Part shown: one piece after another, positions 33,233 to 41,374 of the stretch
How the letters are laid out: every line of letters begins with the position of its first letter
Position numbering within the stretch: the stretch's first letter is position 1
Position numbers and translations under genes: made by a program
Source of the DNA: an uncultured Sutterella sp.
GTDB lineage: Bacteria; Pseudomonadota; Gammaproteobacteria; Burkholderiales; Burkholderiaceae_F
Direction of reading: 5' to 3'
Length of the DNA stretch: 64,000 bases
Assembly (NCBI GenBank): GCA_902463725.1
Contig: CABQGK010000012.1
Span: forward strand, 1 to 64,000
The notes under the pieces: model-generated
Databases searched by the model: none
Told to the model about the DNA's origin: nothing
Seen by the model: only the letters and a program-made list of their open reading frames with translations

Positions 33233-35401
33233 ATGAAACCAACTCTACTTTCGCTTGCGCTTTTGGCTGCGTTTAGTAGCGCGGCTGCACATGCTGCTAG
33301 CCCACCTTCAGAGGACGATGATACGTTCGATGCGGCGGCAACAGACGCCGTGGAACTCGCCGATACCGTGGTTCGTCCCGATCAAATCGCGATTGAGCGA
33401 CTTGCGAATACGAAGGAAATTCTCGTGATCACCAAGGCAGACCTTGAGCAAAAAGGTAACCGCACGATGACGGATGCGCTACGCGCCATGCCTAGTATCA
33501 ATGTAGGCACTGCGGGGCGCAATTCGATTGATATTCGAGGCCAAGGCAGCGAAGCAGCAAAGCGCAACTTACAGGTGCTCATCGATGGTGCGCCGATTAC
33601 AGCGCTGGTCAACCACCCTCTTCCGATGAATTACGACGCCGTTCCCGTCGAGCAACTCGGCCGCATTGAGATTATTCCTGGCGGCGGCTCGGTGATGTAC
33701 GGTTCGGGTGCGGTTGGAGGCGTGATTAGCATGACGAGCTCGCTTGCGTCCATTAAAGAGACGGAAACGTCACTTTGGGGAGAATGGAACCAAAAGGGCT
33801 ATCGAGCGGGCGTACAGGCAGGAACCACCTTCGGCAATGGCCGAGGTGCTGTGCAGTTTACGGCAAGTAAACTCGATCGCGATCTCTACTTCATTAACAC
33901 TTACGCCAATACCGAATACTACGGCTTGGGCGCGCGCTGGGCGCTAAGCCCCGCACAGTCGATTGAAGTACGTGCTTCTCACATGAAAACGAAATCGATG
34001 CTCGTCGCAAACCTCAACCGCGAGAAACTCTTGCGCGAGGGCCGTAACTATGTTCCCGCGGATATGCGTGTGACGATAGGCGTTGATGAGCGGAAGCGTC
34101 GAATTCAAACAACGCGTCCAGGCTACCTCTACGGTGATCAGCTTCTTGATATGGCGAGTCTCACCTATCAGTTGGCAGCCACGGATCGCATCACCTTTGC
34201 CACCGACGCTTTCTACCAAAAAGGCGCTTACAAGGGTGACAATTACGATAACCACGAGATGGAGACGAACGCCTACGGCCTACGTAACAAGCTCAATATC
34301 AAGTATGGCGATCGGCATGAGGTGCTCTTCGGGCTCGATGCGATACACCAAGAAGGCGACCTTGATTACGTGAGCTACGACTACCTCGCCGCTGCGCGTG
34401 GCTATGTCGCCGTGCCCTATGACTTTTTCTACGAGCGTAACACCGCTGCAGCCTATTTCCTCAATACCAATCGCTGGGGCAAGTGGGAGTTCAACGAAGG
34501 CGTTCGTTATGACCTCACCAATTGGCGCTTCAAAAAGCACGGCCGTGCCACTGACGGGCTCGGGGACGGGGAGCAGTTGCATCGCAACACAGCCTTTGAG
34601 CTCTCGCTCGCTTATCTCTATAGCGAAACGGGCAAGTTGTACGCTCGTTTCGAACGCGGCTTTACGCTTCCGGACGGCATCCAAGTGACAGACCAGCTCG
34701 CGCTCAGAGACGCCAGTGGCAAAAAGTACAAAGTCATCCAGCACACCAAAGCTGACGATGAAATCTACAACATGCTCGAAGCGGGCTGGCGCGACGCGTT
34801 TAAGTGGACGACGGTGAGCCTGACGGCTTGGTACTCACAAATTGAAAACGAGTTTGGACGCTATCTCAATATGGGTGATAACGGGCTTGAGGATAAGACG
34901 ATCAATCTCTATGACACCCGTCGTTGGGGGTTGGACGCTGCGTTTTCGCAGCGCTTTGGGCCGATCACTCTCGAAGAGAGCTACGCGTACACCATGGGGC
35001 GCACCATTTGTCACGATGAAGCGGCGTGCGCTGCCGCGGGTAAGCGAAATGACTTCACGGACAAGGGGCTCATGAAGGTGCCCAAACATCGCGTGACGCT
35101 GCGAGCGGCTTGGGAGATTACGCCCGAACTCACTACCGACGTTACCTGGCTCTACTTTGGCCGCTACACGAACTTCATCAAAGGTAGTGAAGAAAAGGAC
35201 AAGGGTTTTATGAAGTCCTATTCCATTACGAACCTCTCGGCGCACTACAAGCCCAATACGCATTGGAGCTTCTACGGGGGCGTTAACAACGTCTTCGATA
35301 AGACTTATTACGAGTATGGGAGCGCGAGTGCCAGTACCTCGCAGACCGTGATCCCAGGCCCCGGGCGCATGTTCTACGTGGGCGTGAAGGCGATTTGGTA
35401 G
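33233..35401 (+). CDS. TonB-dependent outer-membrane receptor, probably for iron (siderophore or heme)
   Basis: A 722-residue receptor. ATG 33233 follows AGGA and gives a good signal peptide (21 residues, AHA-ASPP). A TonB-box-like ELADTVVRP precedes the plug domain (TMTDALRAMPSINVGTAGRNSIDIRGQGSEAAKRN..., RIEIIPGGGSVMYGSGAVGGVISM). The rest is a 22-strand barrel ending ...PGPGRMFYVGVKAIW with the terminal aromatic. It lies directly before exbB-exbD-tonB and behind a Fur box, so an iron-chelate substrate is likely; the ligand cannot be named from sequence. The frame extends upstream to 33173, but that start would put the Fur box inside the gene. Confidence 0.94.
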   Translation: MKPTLLSLALLAAFSSAAAHAASPPSEDDDTFDAAATDAVELADTVVRPDQIAIERLANTKEILVITKADLEQKGNRTMTDALRAMPSINVGTAGRNSIDIRGQGSEAAKRNLQVLIDGAPITALVNHPLPMNYDAVPVEQLGRIEIIPGGGSVMYGSGAVGGVISMTSSLASIKETETSLWGEWNQKGYRAGVQAGTTFGNGRGAVQFTASKLDRDLYFINTYANTEYYGLGARWALSPAQSIEVRASHMKTKSMLVANLNREKLLREGRNYVPADMRVTIGVDERKRRIQTTRPGYLYGDQLLDMASLTYQLAATDRITFATDAFYQKGAYKGDNYDNHEMETNAYGLRNKLNIKYGDRHEVLFGLDAIHQEGDLDYVSYDYLAAARGYVAVPYDFFYERNTAAAYFLNTNRWGKWEFNEGVRYDLTNWRFKKHGRATDGLGDGEQLHRNTAFELSLAYLYSETGKLYARFERGFTLPDGIQVTDQLALRDASGKKYKVIQHTKADDEIYNMLEAGWRDAFKWTTVSLTAWYSQIENEFGRYLNMGDNGLEDKTINLYDTRRWGLDAAFSQRFGPITLEESYAYTMGRTICHDEAACAAAGKRNDFTDKGLMKVPKHRVTLRAAWEITPELTTDVTWLYFGRYTNFIKGSEEKDKGFMKSYSITNLSAHYKPNTHWSFYGGVNNVFDKTYYEYGSASASTSQTVIPGPGRMFYVGVKAIW

Positions 35402-35508
35402 CGCTAGAAACTTATTTTTCATCCCCGCTCGCTCAAGGCGTCATCGGGCATACCGCGCATCAAGCAAAGCGTGTAGCCCTAAAACGCATGAGCGGGCCTT
35501 CCCCATTT

Positions 35509-35529
35509 GGGGCGAGTTCAGCTCGCCCC
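35509..35529 (+). other. Hairpin between receptor and exbB genes
   Basis: GGGGCGAG (35509-35516) and CTCGCCCC (35522-35529) form a perfect 8-bp stem without a T run, just before the exbB ribosome site. It could act as an RNA-processing or partial-stop element. No second Fur box is seen here. Confidence 0.45.
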
Positions 35530-35552
35530 GTAACGCTTTGGAGATACTGACA

Positions 35553-36173
35553 ATGCAACACCTCTGGCATCTTTTTCAGACGGGCGGCTGGATTATGTGG
35601 CCGCTTCTCTTTGCAAGCCTTCTAGCAGTGACGATTTTTGTGGATCGACTCAGGCTCTATCGGCGTGCCGCGACGGACATGGGTTTGGTCAAGTCGCATC
35701 TCTCAGCGCTCGTAGCAAAGGGAGATACAGAGGGCGTGAAGGCGCTTGGCGAACGGGCGGGCGGCGCACTCGGCCGGTTACTTGCCGACTATATGCAGCA
35801 TCGCCGCAAGGTATCTGACGCGCAGGCGTGGCTTGAACTCAACGCGCAGCAGGTAGCTGGCGCGCTGCGCGCGCATCTCAATTTGCTCTCTGCCATTGTG
35901 ACGATCGCTCCACTCATGGGACTACTGGGGACGGTCACTGGGATGATTCAAGCCTTTGACGTGCTCTCCATCAGCGAAGGGCAGCCTTTTGCGATTACGG
36001 GCGGCGTAGCAGAGGCTTTGGTGGCCACGGCGTTTGGTCTTTTGATTGCGATTATGGCGCTATTGCTTTACGTCGTGCTTGATCAGAAGGCCTCTCGACT
36101 CATCGCGGAGCTCGAAGAAGGTTGTGGTCTTTTGCTCATTAGTGAGCCTGATAGTACAGGAGCTGCACGATGA
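35553..36173 (+). CDS. exbB: ExbB, energising proton channel of the TonB system
   Basis: A 206-residue MotA/TolQ/ExbB protein with three membrane helices: GGWIMWPLLFASLLAVTIFVDRL, HLNLLSAIVTIAPLMGLLGTVTGMIQAF and AEALVATAFGLLIAIMALLLYVVL. The APLMGLLGTVTGM motif is diagnostic. With ExbD it uses the proton gradient to drive TonB. ATG 35553 is preferred to an upstream TTG. The stop overlaps the exbD start by four bases (ATGA), so the genes are translationally coupled. Confidence 0.94.
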   Translation: MQHLWHLFQTGGWIMWPLLFASLLAVTIFVDRLRLYRRAATDMGLVKSHLSALVAKGDTEGVKALGERAGGALGRLLADYMQHRRKVSDAQAWLELNAQQVAGALRAHLNLLSAIVTIAPLMGLLGTVTGMIQAFDVLSISEGQPFAITGGVAEALVATAFGLLIAIMALLLYVVLDQKASRLIAELEEGCGLLLISEPDSTGAAR

Positions 36174-36616
36174 AGCTTATCAACCATCAGGAAAAAAAGA
36201 CGCCGCTACTGATGATCATCCCAATGATCGACATCATCTTCTTTTTGCTTGTCTTTTTCATGATGAGCATGCTCAATATGGTGGTGCAGAAGACGATGCC
36301 GCTCAATTTGCCGAGAGCCGCGGTCGCAACGATCGACACCACGCGCACATTACCCGTTTCCATTGATCCTGCCGGGCAGGTTTACGTGGAAGATACGCCT
36401 GTGAGCATGGAAGCGCTTGCCGCACGGCTTAGTGAGGAGCAGCGCTCGCACGACAAACTCACGGTGGTCTTGCGCGGAGATCGCACATCGGAGTACGGGC
36501 GCATTGTTGAGGTAATGGACATTATTAAGCGCGCGGGCATTGAACGACTTTCTATCGCGACGGTGGGGCCAAGTGCTCGTGAGGAGTCGACGCGCCCAGA
36601 TGGAGCTCAGCCATGA
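36170..36616 (+). CDS. exbD: ExbD, periplasmic arm of the TonB motor
   Basis: A 148-residue protein with one N-terminal helix (PLLMIIPMIDIIFFLLVFFMMSML) that holds the conserved proton-carrying Asp (MIDIIFF). The periplasmic domain (about 60-140) has the ExbD/TolR pattern KLTVVLRGDRTSEYGRIVEVMDIIKRAGIERLSIAT. The start overlaps exbB and the stop overlaps tonB, both by ATGA, giving a tight three-gene operon. Confidence 0.94.
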   Translation: MKLINHQEKKTPLLMIIPMIDIIFFLLVFFMMSMLNMVVQKTMPLNLPRAAVATIDTTRTLPVSIDPAGQVYVEDTPVSMEALAARLSEEQRSHDKLTVVLRGDRTSEYGRIVEVMDIIKRAGIERLSIATVGPSAREESTRPDGAQP

Positions 36617-37848
36617 GCGGCGAAAACGATACGCTTGAGGGACTGCTGCGTGCCAAGGTGAGAAGCAGTGCGGCTGCGGCCGCCCTCCTTCATGCGGCGC
36701 TCTTTTGCGCTACGGGTGCCCTACTCTCAATTCATCTCGTGGGCGCTAATGCCCCGATCGGGGGCGCTAGCGCCTTGGTTGTTGAGCTTGGCGCCGGGGG
36801 CTTAGAAGGAAGTACAGAAACACGTATCCCGCTTGGAAGTGAGAGCGGTGAGCGCATTGCGCCGAGCGAAAACACCACAGAGCCTCCTACCACGAGCACT
36901 GCGAGCACAGAGGCTAACTCACATCAAGAGCCGTCTGAGTCTCGTGAGGCGCAGACGGTAGCGTCTAATACACCAGAGGTGAGCGCACCCAAGACCAACG
37001 ATGCTGCCGTTGTCGATACGGTGCCGCCTGCGCCCCCTGTCCCTTCACCTTCTGAGGGTGTTCTGCCCACGCACGCGGCCGCAGCGGAACCGCTCTCGGG
37101 CACAGCTTTTGCGCCACTTGCCGAGAAAACGCCGACAAAGTCGGTTGAGCCGCCCGTGCAGACCGAGTCGATTGCGCGCAGAAAAGCGAAAGAGAAAGTG
37201 CCTGAACGGGAAAGCACTCAAAAGAACAAAGACGTCGCCCATAAAGCCCCGAAATCAAGTATTAAGCCTGAGCCCAAACGCGTAGCAAAAGTAGCTCAAG
37301 CCAAGAGTAAAGCGCAAGATGCGGAGACGGAGCGCGTGCTGTCGACGCCTGCTGCTGCCGCAGCGCAGAACGCGACGGCGGGCGCGAACGCCACAACGAG
37401 CTCCTCAAGCGACGGCAAAACCGTGCTTGGCACAGCCGCTGGTGATGCAGAAACCGCGGGCGCCGCAACGCTCCCGGGGAGCGGAGAGGGTCTTAAAAAG
37501 CTCGCCCTCGGCGCGGGTGATGCCGCACTTGTTGACAACGGCGATGGCACCTATCGACCGAGCGGTAAAGGCCCACTAAACTATCGCATTCTTGAAGATG
37601 CACGTCCTACGTACCCGCGTCGTGCCCGTCAAGTGGGGCTCACAAAAGCGGTACGCGTGCGTGTGCAGTTTGTAGTGGATGAGCGGGGTGAGGTGATCAG
37701 CACGCGCGTGCTAACAAAAGATGTTCCACCGCTAGACTTTGAAGAAGAAGCTGAACGTGCGATTCGCACCATGCGCTTTGAGCCGATTCGTTTAGCAGGC
37801 ATCCCTGTGAAGGTCACGTTCGTTAAGACCATCGTCTTTAGACCGTAA
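36613..37848 (+). CDS. tonB: TonB, long Ala/Pro/Lys-rich form
   Basis: A 411-residue TonB, longer than the 239-residue E. coli protein. An N-terminal anchor (AAAAALLHAALFCATGALLSIHLVG) is followed by a ~240-residue periplasm-spanning region of low complexity (Ala, Glu, Pro, Ser, Thr, Lys). The C-terminal domain (about 325-411: YRILEDARPTYPRRARQVGLTKAVRVRVQFVVDERGEVISTRV, then MRFEPIRLAGIPVKVTFVKTIVF) is the classic TonB fold that binds receptor TonB boxes. The long linker suits a thick periplasm or several receptors. Last gene of exbB-exbD-tonB. Confidence 0.93.
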   Translation: MSGENDTLEGLLRAKVRSSAAAAALLHAALFCATGALLSIHLVGANAPIGGASALVVELGAGGLEGSTETRIPLGSESGERIAPSENTTEPPTTSTASTEANSHQEPSESREAQTVASNTPEVSAPKTNDAAVVDTVPPAPPVPSPSEGVLPTHAAAAEPLSGTAFAPLAEKTPTKSVEPPVQTESIARRKAKEKVPERESTQKNKDVAHKAPKSSIKPEPKRVAKVAQAKSKAQDAETERVLSTPAAAAAQNATAGANATTSSSSDGKTVLGTAAGDAETAGAATLPGSGEGLKKLALGAGDAALVDNGDGTYRPSGKGPLNYRILEDARPTYPRRARQVGLTKAVRVRVQFVVDERGEVISTRVLTKDVPPLDFEEEAERAIRTMRFEPIRLAGIPVKVTFVKTIVFRP

Positions 37849-37918
37849 GCATGGCCGCGGCTTGGCTACAGAGGGTAACAATGCGGCGGCGCAGCAGAGA
37901 GCTTGCTGCCGCAGACAA

Positions 37919-38647
37919 CTAGTCGAGCGCTGTGCGCGCCTCATCTCTGTACTGAGCGGCACGCGCCATTTCCTCTTCGAGCGCAGCGGCGCGGAGCGAC
38001 TCCAACTGGCGGCGGAACGTTCGTGGATTCATTTCGATGCCAAAGGTCGCCTCAAAGCGGCGGTGCAGCTCAGCCACGTTCCCGTTAGCTTCCATAAACT
38101 CGTTGAGCACCCAGTCACGGTGCGCTAGTAAAGGACTCGGGCGGCGCTTTTTCGGGAGACTGTCGCCCAAGTATTTCTTCACCGTTGCGCGTGCATGTCC
38201 CGTCGCGCGGCTAATTTCATCGGCATCAAACCCTCTGCTCTGCAACTGATGGAGCTCATCGAGCTGCTTGCGACTTAAGGGACGCCCTTGCACGATCATA
38301 GAGTCAAGCATTGCCGCATAGCGCTTATGCGCCTCGTTACGGGCAAATTCAAGCTCATCGCGGAACTGTTCACAAAAGCGCCGTACCGTGCGCGAGCTCA
38401 CGACAACCTTCAGTTCGTTAGCGAGTCGCTCTGTAACGGTATTGCAATTGCCATCCTCCGCAAAGAAAGCGCGTCGCAACCAGAGTGCATGCTCATCGAG
38501 CACCCCCACCCGTGGTTTACGTGGTTTGACCATCACGTAGCGCTTCACCGTAGCGCGCGAGACCCCCACGATATCGGCAATTTGCCGAATAGTACAGCCG
38601 TTAGAAAAAAGCTTTCGTATTTGTACGATATCGTGAGGACTTAGCAT
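37919..38647 (-). CDS. DNA-binding protein with a tandemly duplicated IstA-like double-HTH unit
   Basis: A 242-residue protein made of two similar ~110-residue units. Unit 1: HTH at about 17-38 (GCTIRQIADIVGVSRATVKRYV) and a second helical module at 51-95 (LDEHALWLRRAFFAEDGNCNTVTERLANEL...SRTVRRF). Unit 2: HTH at 138-159 (GFDADEISRATGHARATVKKYLG) and the module at 173-216 (LLAHRDWVLNEFMEANGNVAELHRRFEATF...PRTFRRQ). The pairing resembles the N-terminal DNA-binding part of IS21-type transposase IstA, with no DDE domain. Likely a domesticated transposase fragment or a sequence-specific regulator. A 9-bp inverted repeat lies just upstream of its start (38662-38695). It is convergent with tonB. 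Confidence 0.75.
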   Translation of the reverse strand: MLSPHDIVQIRKLFSNGCTIRQIADIVGVSRATVKRYVMVKPRKPRVGVLDEHALWLRRAFFAEDGNCNTVTERLANELKVVVSSRTVRRFCEQFRDELEFARNEAHKRYAAMLDSMIVQGRPLSRKQLDELHQLQSRGFDADEISRATGHARATVKKYLGDSLPKKRRPSPLLAHRDWVLNEFMEANGNVAELHRRFEATFGIEMNPRTFRRQLESLRAAALEEEMARAAQYRDEARTALD

Positions 38648-38661
38648 GGTATCAGCACTCT

Positions 38662-38695
38662 ATAAGGATTCGATGTTGGTATATTCAATCCTTAT
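38662..38695. promoter_or_regulatory. Inverted repeat upstream of the tandem-HTH gene, candidate operator
   Basis: ATAAGGATT (38662-38670) and AATCCTTAT (38687-38695) are perfect 9-bp arms 16 bp apart, starting 15 bp before the gene. A further AATCCTTA word occurs near 38810. An autoregulatory site for the tandem-HTH protein is plausible. Confidence 0.5.
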
Positions 38696-38942
38696 TTTGC
38701 CTCAAAAATGTGCCGCTTGGGGTAGTAGTTCACTTTTACTAAACCAATTTCATGCCTTGTGGCAGAAGCGCGTCCGACGAAAATCACTGTGGCAGTAGGA
38801 ACAAAAACGAATCCTTAGTGTTAACCCTAGGGTAACATTTTTGTTCAAATTTGTTTACAACGTCTAGAACGAAATTAGATTTGTTGAGCGCCAAGCGCCT
38901 CACATAGGCGCAAGCGCTGTGCCACGGGATCCTATGGCGTGA
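38696..38942. other. Spacer with a CCCTAGGG-centred palindrome
   Basis: No gene seen. GTTAACCCTAGGGTAAC at 38820-38836 is a near-perfect dyad around CCCTAGGG, in an otherwise AT-rich stretch. It lies downstream of the small minus-strand membrane gene and upstream of the tandem-HTH gene. It lacks a T run on either side. Confidence 0.35.
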
Positions 38943-39173
38943 TCAGTGAATGAAGACCGCTCTTAGCGCAAGCCAAGAGTTAATAAGGATAATGAAGAGC
39001 CCGATGAGAAAGATCACCATACGACGCGTGTCACGCTCAAGATGGAGATTGGTACGGGTTTTGGGCTCACACAGCCAGTCCCAGTCGTAGACGGCACCAA
39101 AAATCGCGCCGATCCCAAGAAAGACCGTCAGCAGTATCGGGTTGTTAACCAACAGTTGCCAGAGGCCTGTCAT
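38943..39173 (-). CDS. Small membrane protein resembling Imm17-family immunity proteins
   Basis: A 76-residue protein with two membrane helices (LLVNNPILLTVFLGIGAIFGAVY and MVIFLIGLFIILINSWLALRAVF) joined by a short loop with WDWLCEPKTRT. The pattern helix - (N/D)WxWLC(D/E)P - basic loop - helix is what I recall of Imm17, predicted immunity proteins for contact-dependent or type VI/VII toxins. No toxin gene is adjacent, so it would be an orphan immunity gene. ATG 39173 is preferred over 39203 because AAGGAATT lies upstream. Family recall is from memory. Confidence 0.6.
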   Translation of the reverse strand: MTGLWQLLVNNPILLTVFLGIGAIFGAVYDWDWLCEPKTRTNLHLERDTRRMVIFLIGLFIILINSWLALRAVFIH

Positions 39174-39326
39174 GCGATAATTCCTTCTCGTTGGTGATGT
39201 CAAGATTGAGTCAAATGGTCATTGTAGCGCGCTTTTACAAAGCGCATAGTTAGGGAATTCCTTACGGGTCTGACTATGGTTTTCCGACTGTGATCGCTCG
39301 CTCAATGACTAAACCTAGAAAACGCT

Positions 39327-40160
39327 ATGCCCATAATTCATATTGATGATGATTTCGACCTAGAGAAAATTCAACGCTCTGGTCAGTGCTTTCGTGTCAA
39401 GAACCTCTACGGTGGCTACTATCAGTTTATTCATGGACGCCATGTGCTCCTCATTAAACCCGCTGGCTGCGGGCAGTTCAATGTGAGTGTTACGGAGCAG
39501 GCATGGGAGCAAATTTGGGCGTCCTACTTTAATCTCGAGCGCAACTACCGTGCCGCCCGTGCTGTCATCCCTCAAGAGGATGCTTTTTTGCAAGAGGCCG
39601 CAGCGGCGGGTGCTGGGATTCGCATCCTGCGACAGGACCCCTATGAGATGCTGCTCACGTTTGTGATCTCGCAGCGTAAATCGATTCCTGCGATTACGAG
39701 CATTGTGGAGGCAGTTTCTGAGGAGTTTGGCGCCACTACGATGAGTGGTGGTGCTAAGGCGTTTCCTACTCTGAAACGCTCTGCGGAGTTAACCAACGAC
39801 TTCGTTTGGGATGAGTTCGGTGCGGGCTATCGTGCGCCCTACTTGGCTGCCATTGTGAGCGCTGCGCGCCGCGGCGAGGTGGATTTTGAGGCGCTCGCCG
39901 CGCTTCCCACCGATGAGCTGCTCGCTAGCCTCATGAAGCTCCCTGGCGTTGGGATCAAGGTCGCCTCCTGTGTGGCGCTATTTGGCTTTGGGCGTCACGA
40001 GGCGGCCCCGGTCGATACGTGGATGCAGCGTATCTTTGATACCTACTACGGGGGCGAGACCCCAAGCTGGATGAAGGGGGCGGACGCCGGCATCCTGCAA
40101 CAATACGTCTTTTACTGGGCGCTTCAGAATAAGAAAACGCTAAAAGCGCTCTCACGCTGA
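39327..40160 (+). CDS. 8-oxoguanine DNA glycosylase/AP lyase (OGG1-type)
   Basis: A 277-residue base-excision repair enzyme of the helix-hairpin-helix-GPD superfamily. It has the N-terminal QCFRV segment of OGG1 proteins, then QDPYEMLLTFVISQRKSIPAI, and the active site KLPGVGIKVASCVALFGFGRHEAAPVDTWMQRI. In human OGG1 the lysine after GVGT is the Schiff-base nucleophile and the Asp of PVD is catalytic; both are present here. It removes 8-oxoguanine and nicks the strand. Bacterial OGG1 is less common than MutM; it is found in anaerobes. Monocistronic, convergent with zupT. Confidence 0.9.
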   Translation: MPIIHIDDDFDLEKIQRSGQCFRVKNLYGGYYQFIHGRHVLLIKPAGCGQFNVSVTEQAWEQIWASYFNLERNYRAARAVIPQEDAFLQEAAAAGAGIRILRQDPYEMLLTFVISQRKSIPAITSIVEAVSEEFGATTMSGGAKAFPTLKRSAELTNDFVWDEFGAGYRAPYLAAIVSAARRGEVDFEALAALPTDELLASLMKLPGVGIKVASCVALFGFGRHEAAPVDTWMQRIFDTYYGGETPSWMKGADAGILQQYVFYWALQNKKTLKALSR

Positions 40161-40222
40161 CACTCGCCCTTGGTGTGTGGCCGCGGTTTGAGATTACTCA
40201 AGCGCGAGTCGTGTGCTCTTGC

Positions 40223-41044
40223 TTAGCCAAGCATCAAAAGTGAGGCGGCCATCACGGCCATGCCAGCAACGAGCCCATAGATGGAGAGGTGGTGCTCGCC
40301 ATACTTTTCTGCAGAGGGTAAGAGCTCATCAAGGCTAATAAAGACCATGATGCCCGCCACCGCGGCAAAGGTGATCCCGAAAATTGCCTCGTTGAAAAAG
40401 GGGAGAATGAGCAAAAACCCAACGATGGCGCCAATCGGTTCAGCAAGACCCGAAAGAAATGAGAGGAGAAACGCGCGCTTTTTGTTGCCCGTTGCAAAGT
40501 AGACCGGCACCGCTACGGCGATCCCTTCGGGGATGTTGTGTATCGCAATCGCGATAGCGATCGGAAGCCCGAGCTCAGGGTTAGCGAGCGTGGCGGTAAG
40601 CGTCGCAAGACCCTCAGGAAAATTATGAATCGCGATGGCCACACCCGTGAAGAGCCCCATGCGCATGAGAGCAGGGTCGTGCGCACGGGCCTTGGTGGGG
40701 GATTCGTTCATCTCTTCGACATTACGTAATTCATGCGGGTTTTCCGCATCGGGAATCAACCGGTCAATGAGCGCAATCGCCGCAATCCCCCCAAAAAAAC
40801 CAAGCACCGTCATGAGGGTGCCCTGCTCTTTGCCATAGACCCCGATTAAACCCTCACGCGCTTGAGCGAAGATTTCCACAAAACTCACGTAGAGCATAAC
40901 CCCCGCAGAAAACCCCAAAGCAACGGCAAGAAACTTCGTGTTCGTTCGCTTTGTGAGCAGCGAGAGCGCGCTCCCAATCCCGGTGGAAAGCCCCGCAAAG
41001 AGCGAGAGCAGGAAGGCGAGTTGGAGGTTTTCTAGGTTCGGCAT
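40223..41044 (-). CDS. zupT: Zinc transporter ZupT (ZIP family)
   Basis: A 273-residue, eight-helix ZIP importer for Zn(II) and other divalent metals. The signature metal-site motifs are present: HNFPEG in TM4 and HNIPEG in TM5, with the Glu-containing SFVEIF in an earlier helix. A short acidic/polar loop (DAENPHELRNVEEMNESPTKARAHDP) lies between TM3 and TM4. It starts MPNLENLQLAFLLSLFAGLSTGIGSALSL. Monocistronic; no Zur box was identified. Confidence 0.96.
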   Translation of the reverse strand: MPNLENLQLAFLLSLFAGLSTGIGSALSLLTKRTNTKFLAVALGFSAGVMLYVSFVEIFAQAREGLIGVYGKEQGTLMTVLGFFGGIAAIALIDRLIPDAENPHELRNVEEMNESPTKARAHDPALMRMGLFTGVAIAIHNFPEGLATLTATLANPELGLPIAIAIAIHNIPEGIAVAVPVYFATGNKKRAFLLSFLSGLAEPIGAIVGFLLILPFFNEAIFGITFAAVAGIMVFISLDELLPSAEKYGEHHLSIYGLVAGMAVMAASLLMLG

Positions 41045-41200
41045 GGCAAAAATCGCTGTGGTTTAGGCGTTGCTCTTTAGTTTAGCGACTCGCTCAGTTT
41101 TACTTGTTGTGCACGACCTATCAAAGCGCTAACACATCTAAGCGAAAACCCTTAGAGCGTTCGCGCTAACGCAAGAGCCTAGCATCTCAGCGCGTGTTGT

Positions 41201-41230
41201 TTGACAAATATGAAGGTCGGGGAGTAATAT
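41201..41230 (+). promoter_or_regulatory. Sigma70 promoter of cysK
   Basis: TTGACA (41201-41206) and TAATAT (41225-41230), 18 bp apart. The predicted start is near 41237, giving a leader of about 138 nt before the cysK ATG. Confidence 0.7.
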
Positions 41231-41236
41231 TTTTGA

Positions 41237-41341
41237 ACCCGATTAAAACACTCGGGTATTTTTCAGGCTCTTTGCCTGCGCCCGCCGGGTGGCGGCGCGC
41301 TCTTTGTGCAAATTGAGCTGGTTTTCGAGTCGGATACCCGA
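41237..41341 (+). promoter_or_regulatory. cysK leader with two mutually exclusive pairings
   Basis: TCGGGTAT (41252-41259) can pair with the near upstream ACCCGA (41237-41242), making a hairpin followed by ATTTTT, or with the distant ATACCCGA (41334-41341), enclosing a GC-rich hairpin. Such competing pairings are typical of attenuators and riboswitches. I could not match it to the T-box, SAM-I or SAM-II consensus. Because the predicted start is right at the first arm, the upstream pairing may not form in full. Confidence 0.4.
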
Positions 41342-41374
41342 ACTATAAGAGCAGCCGGCTCCTTAGGAGTAAAC

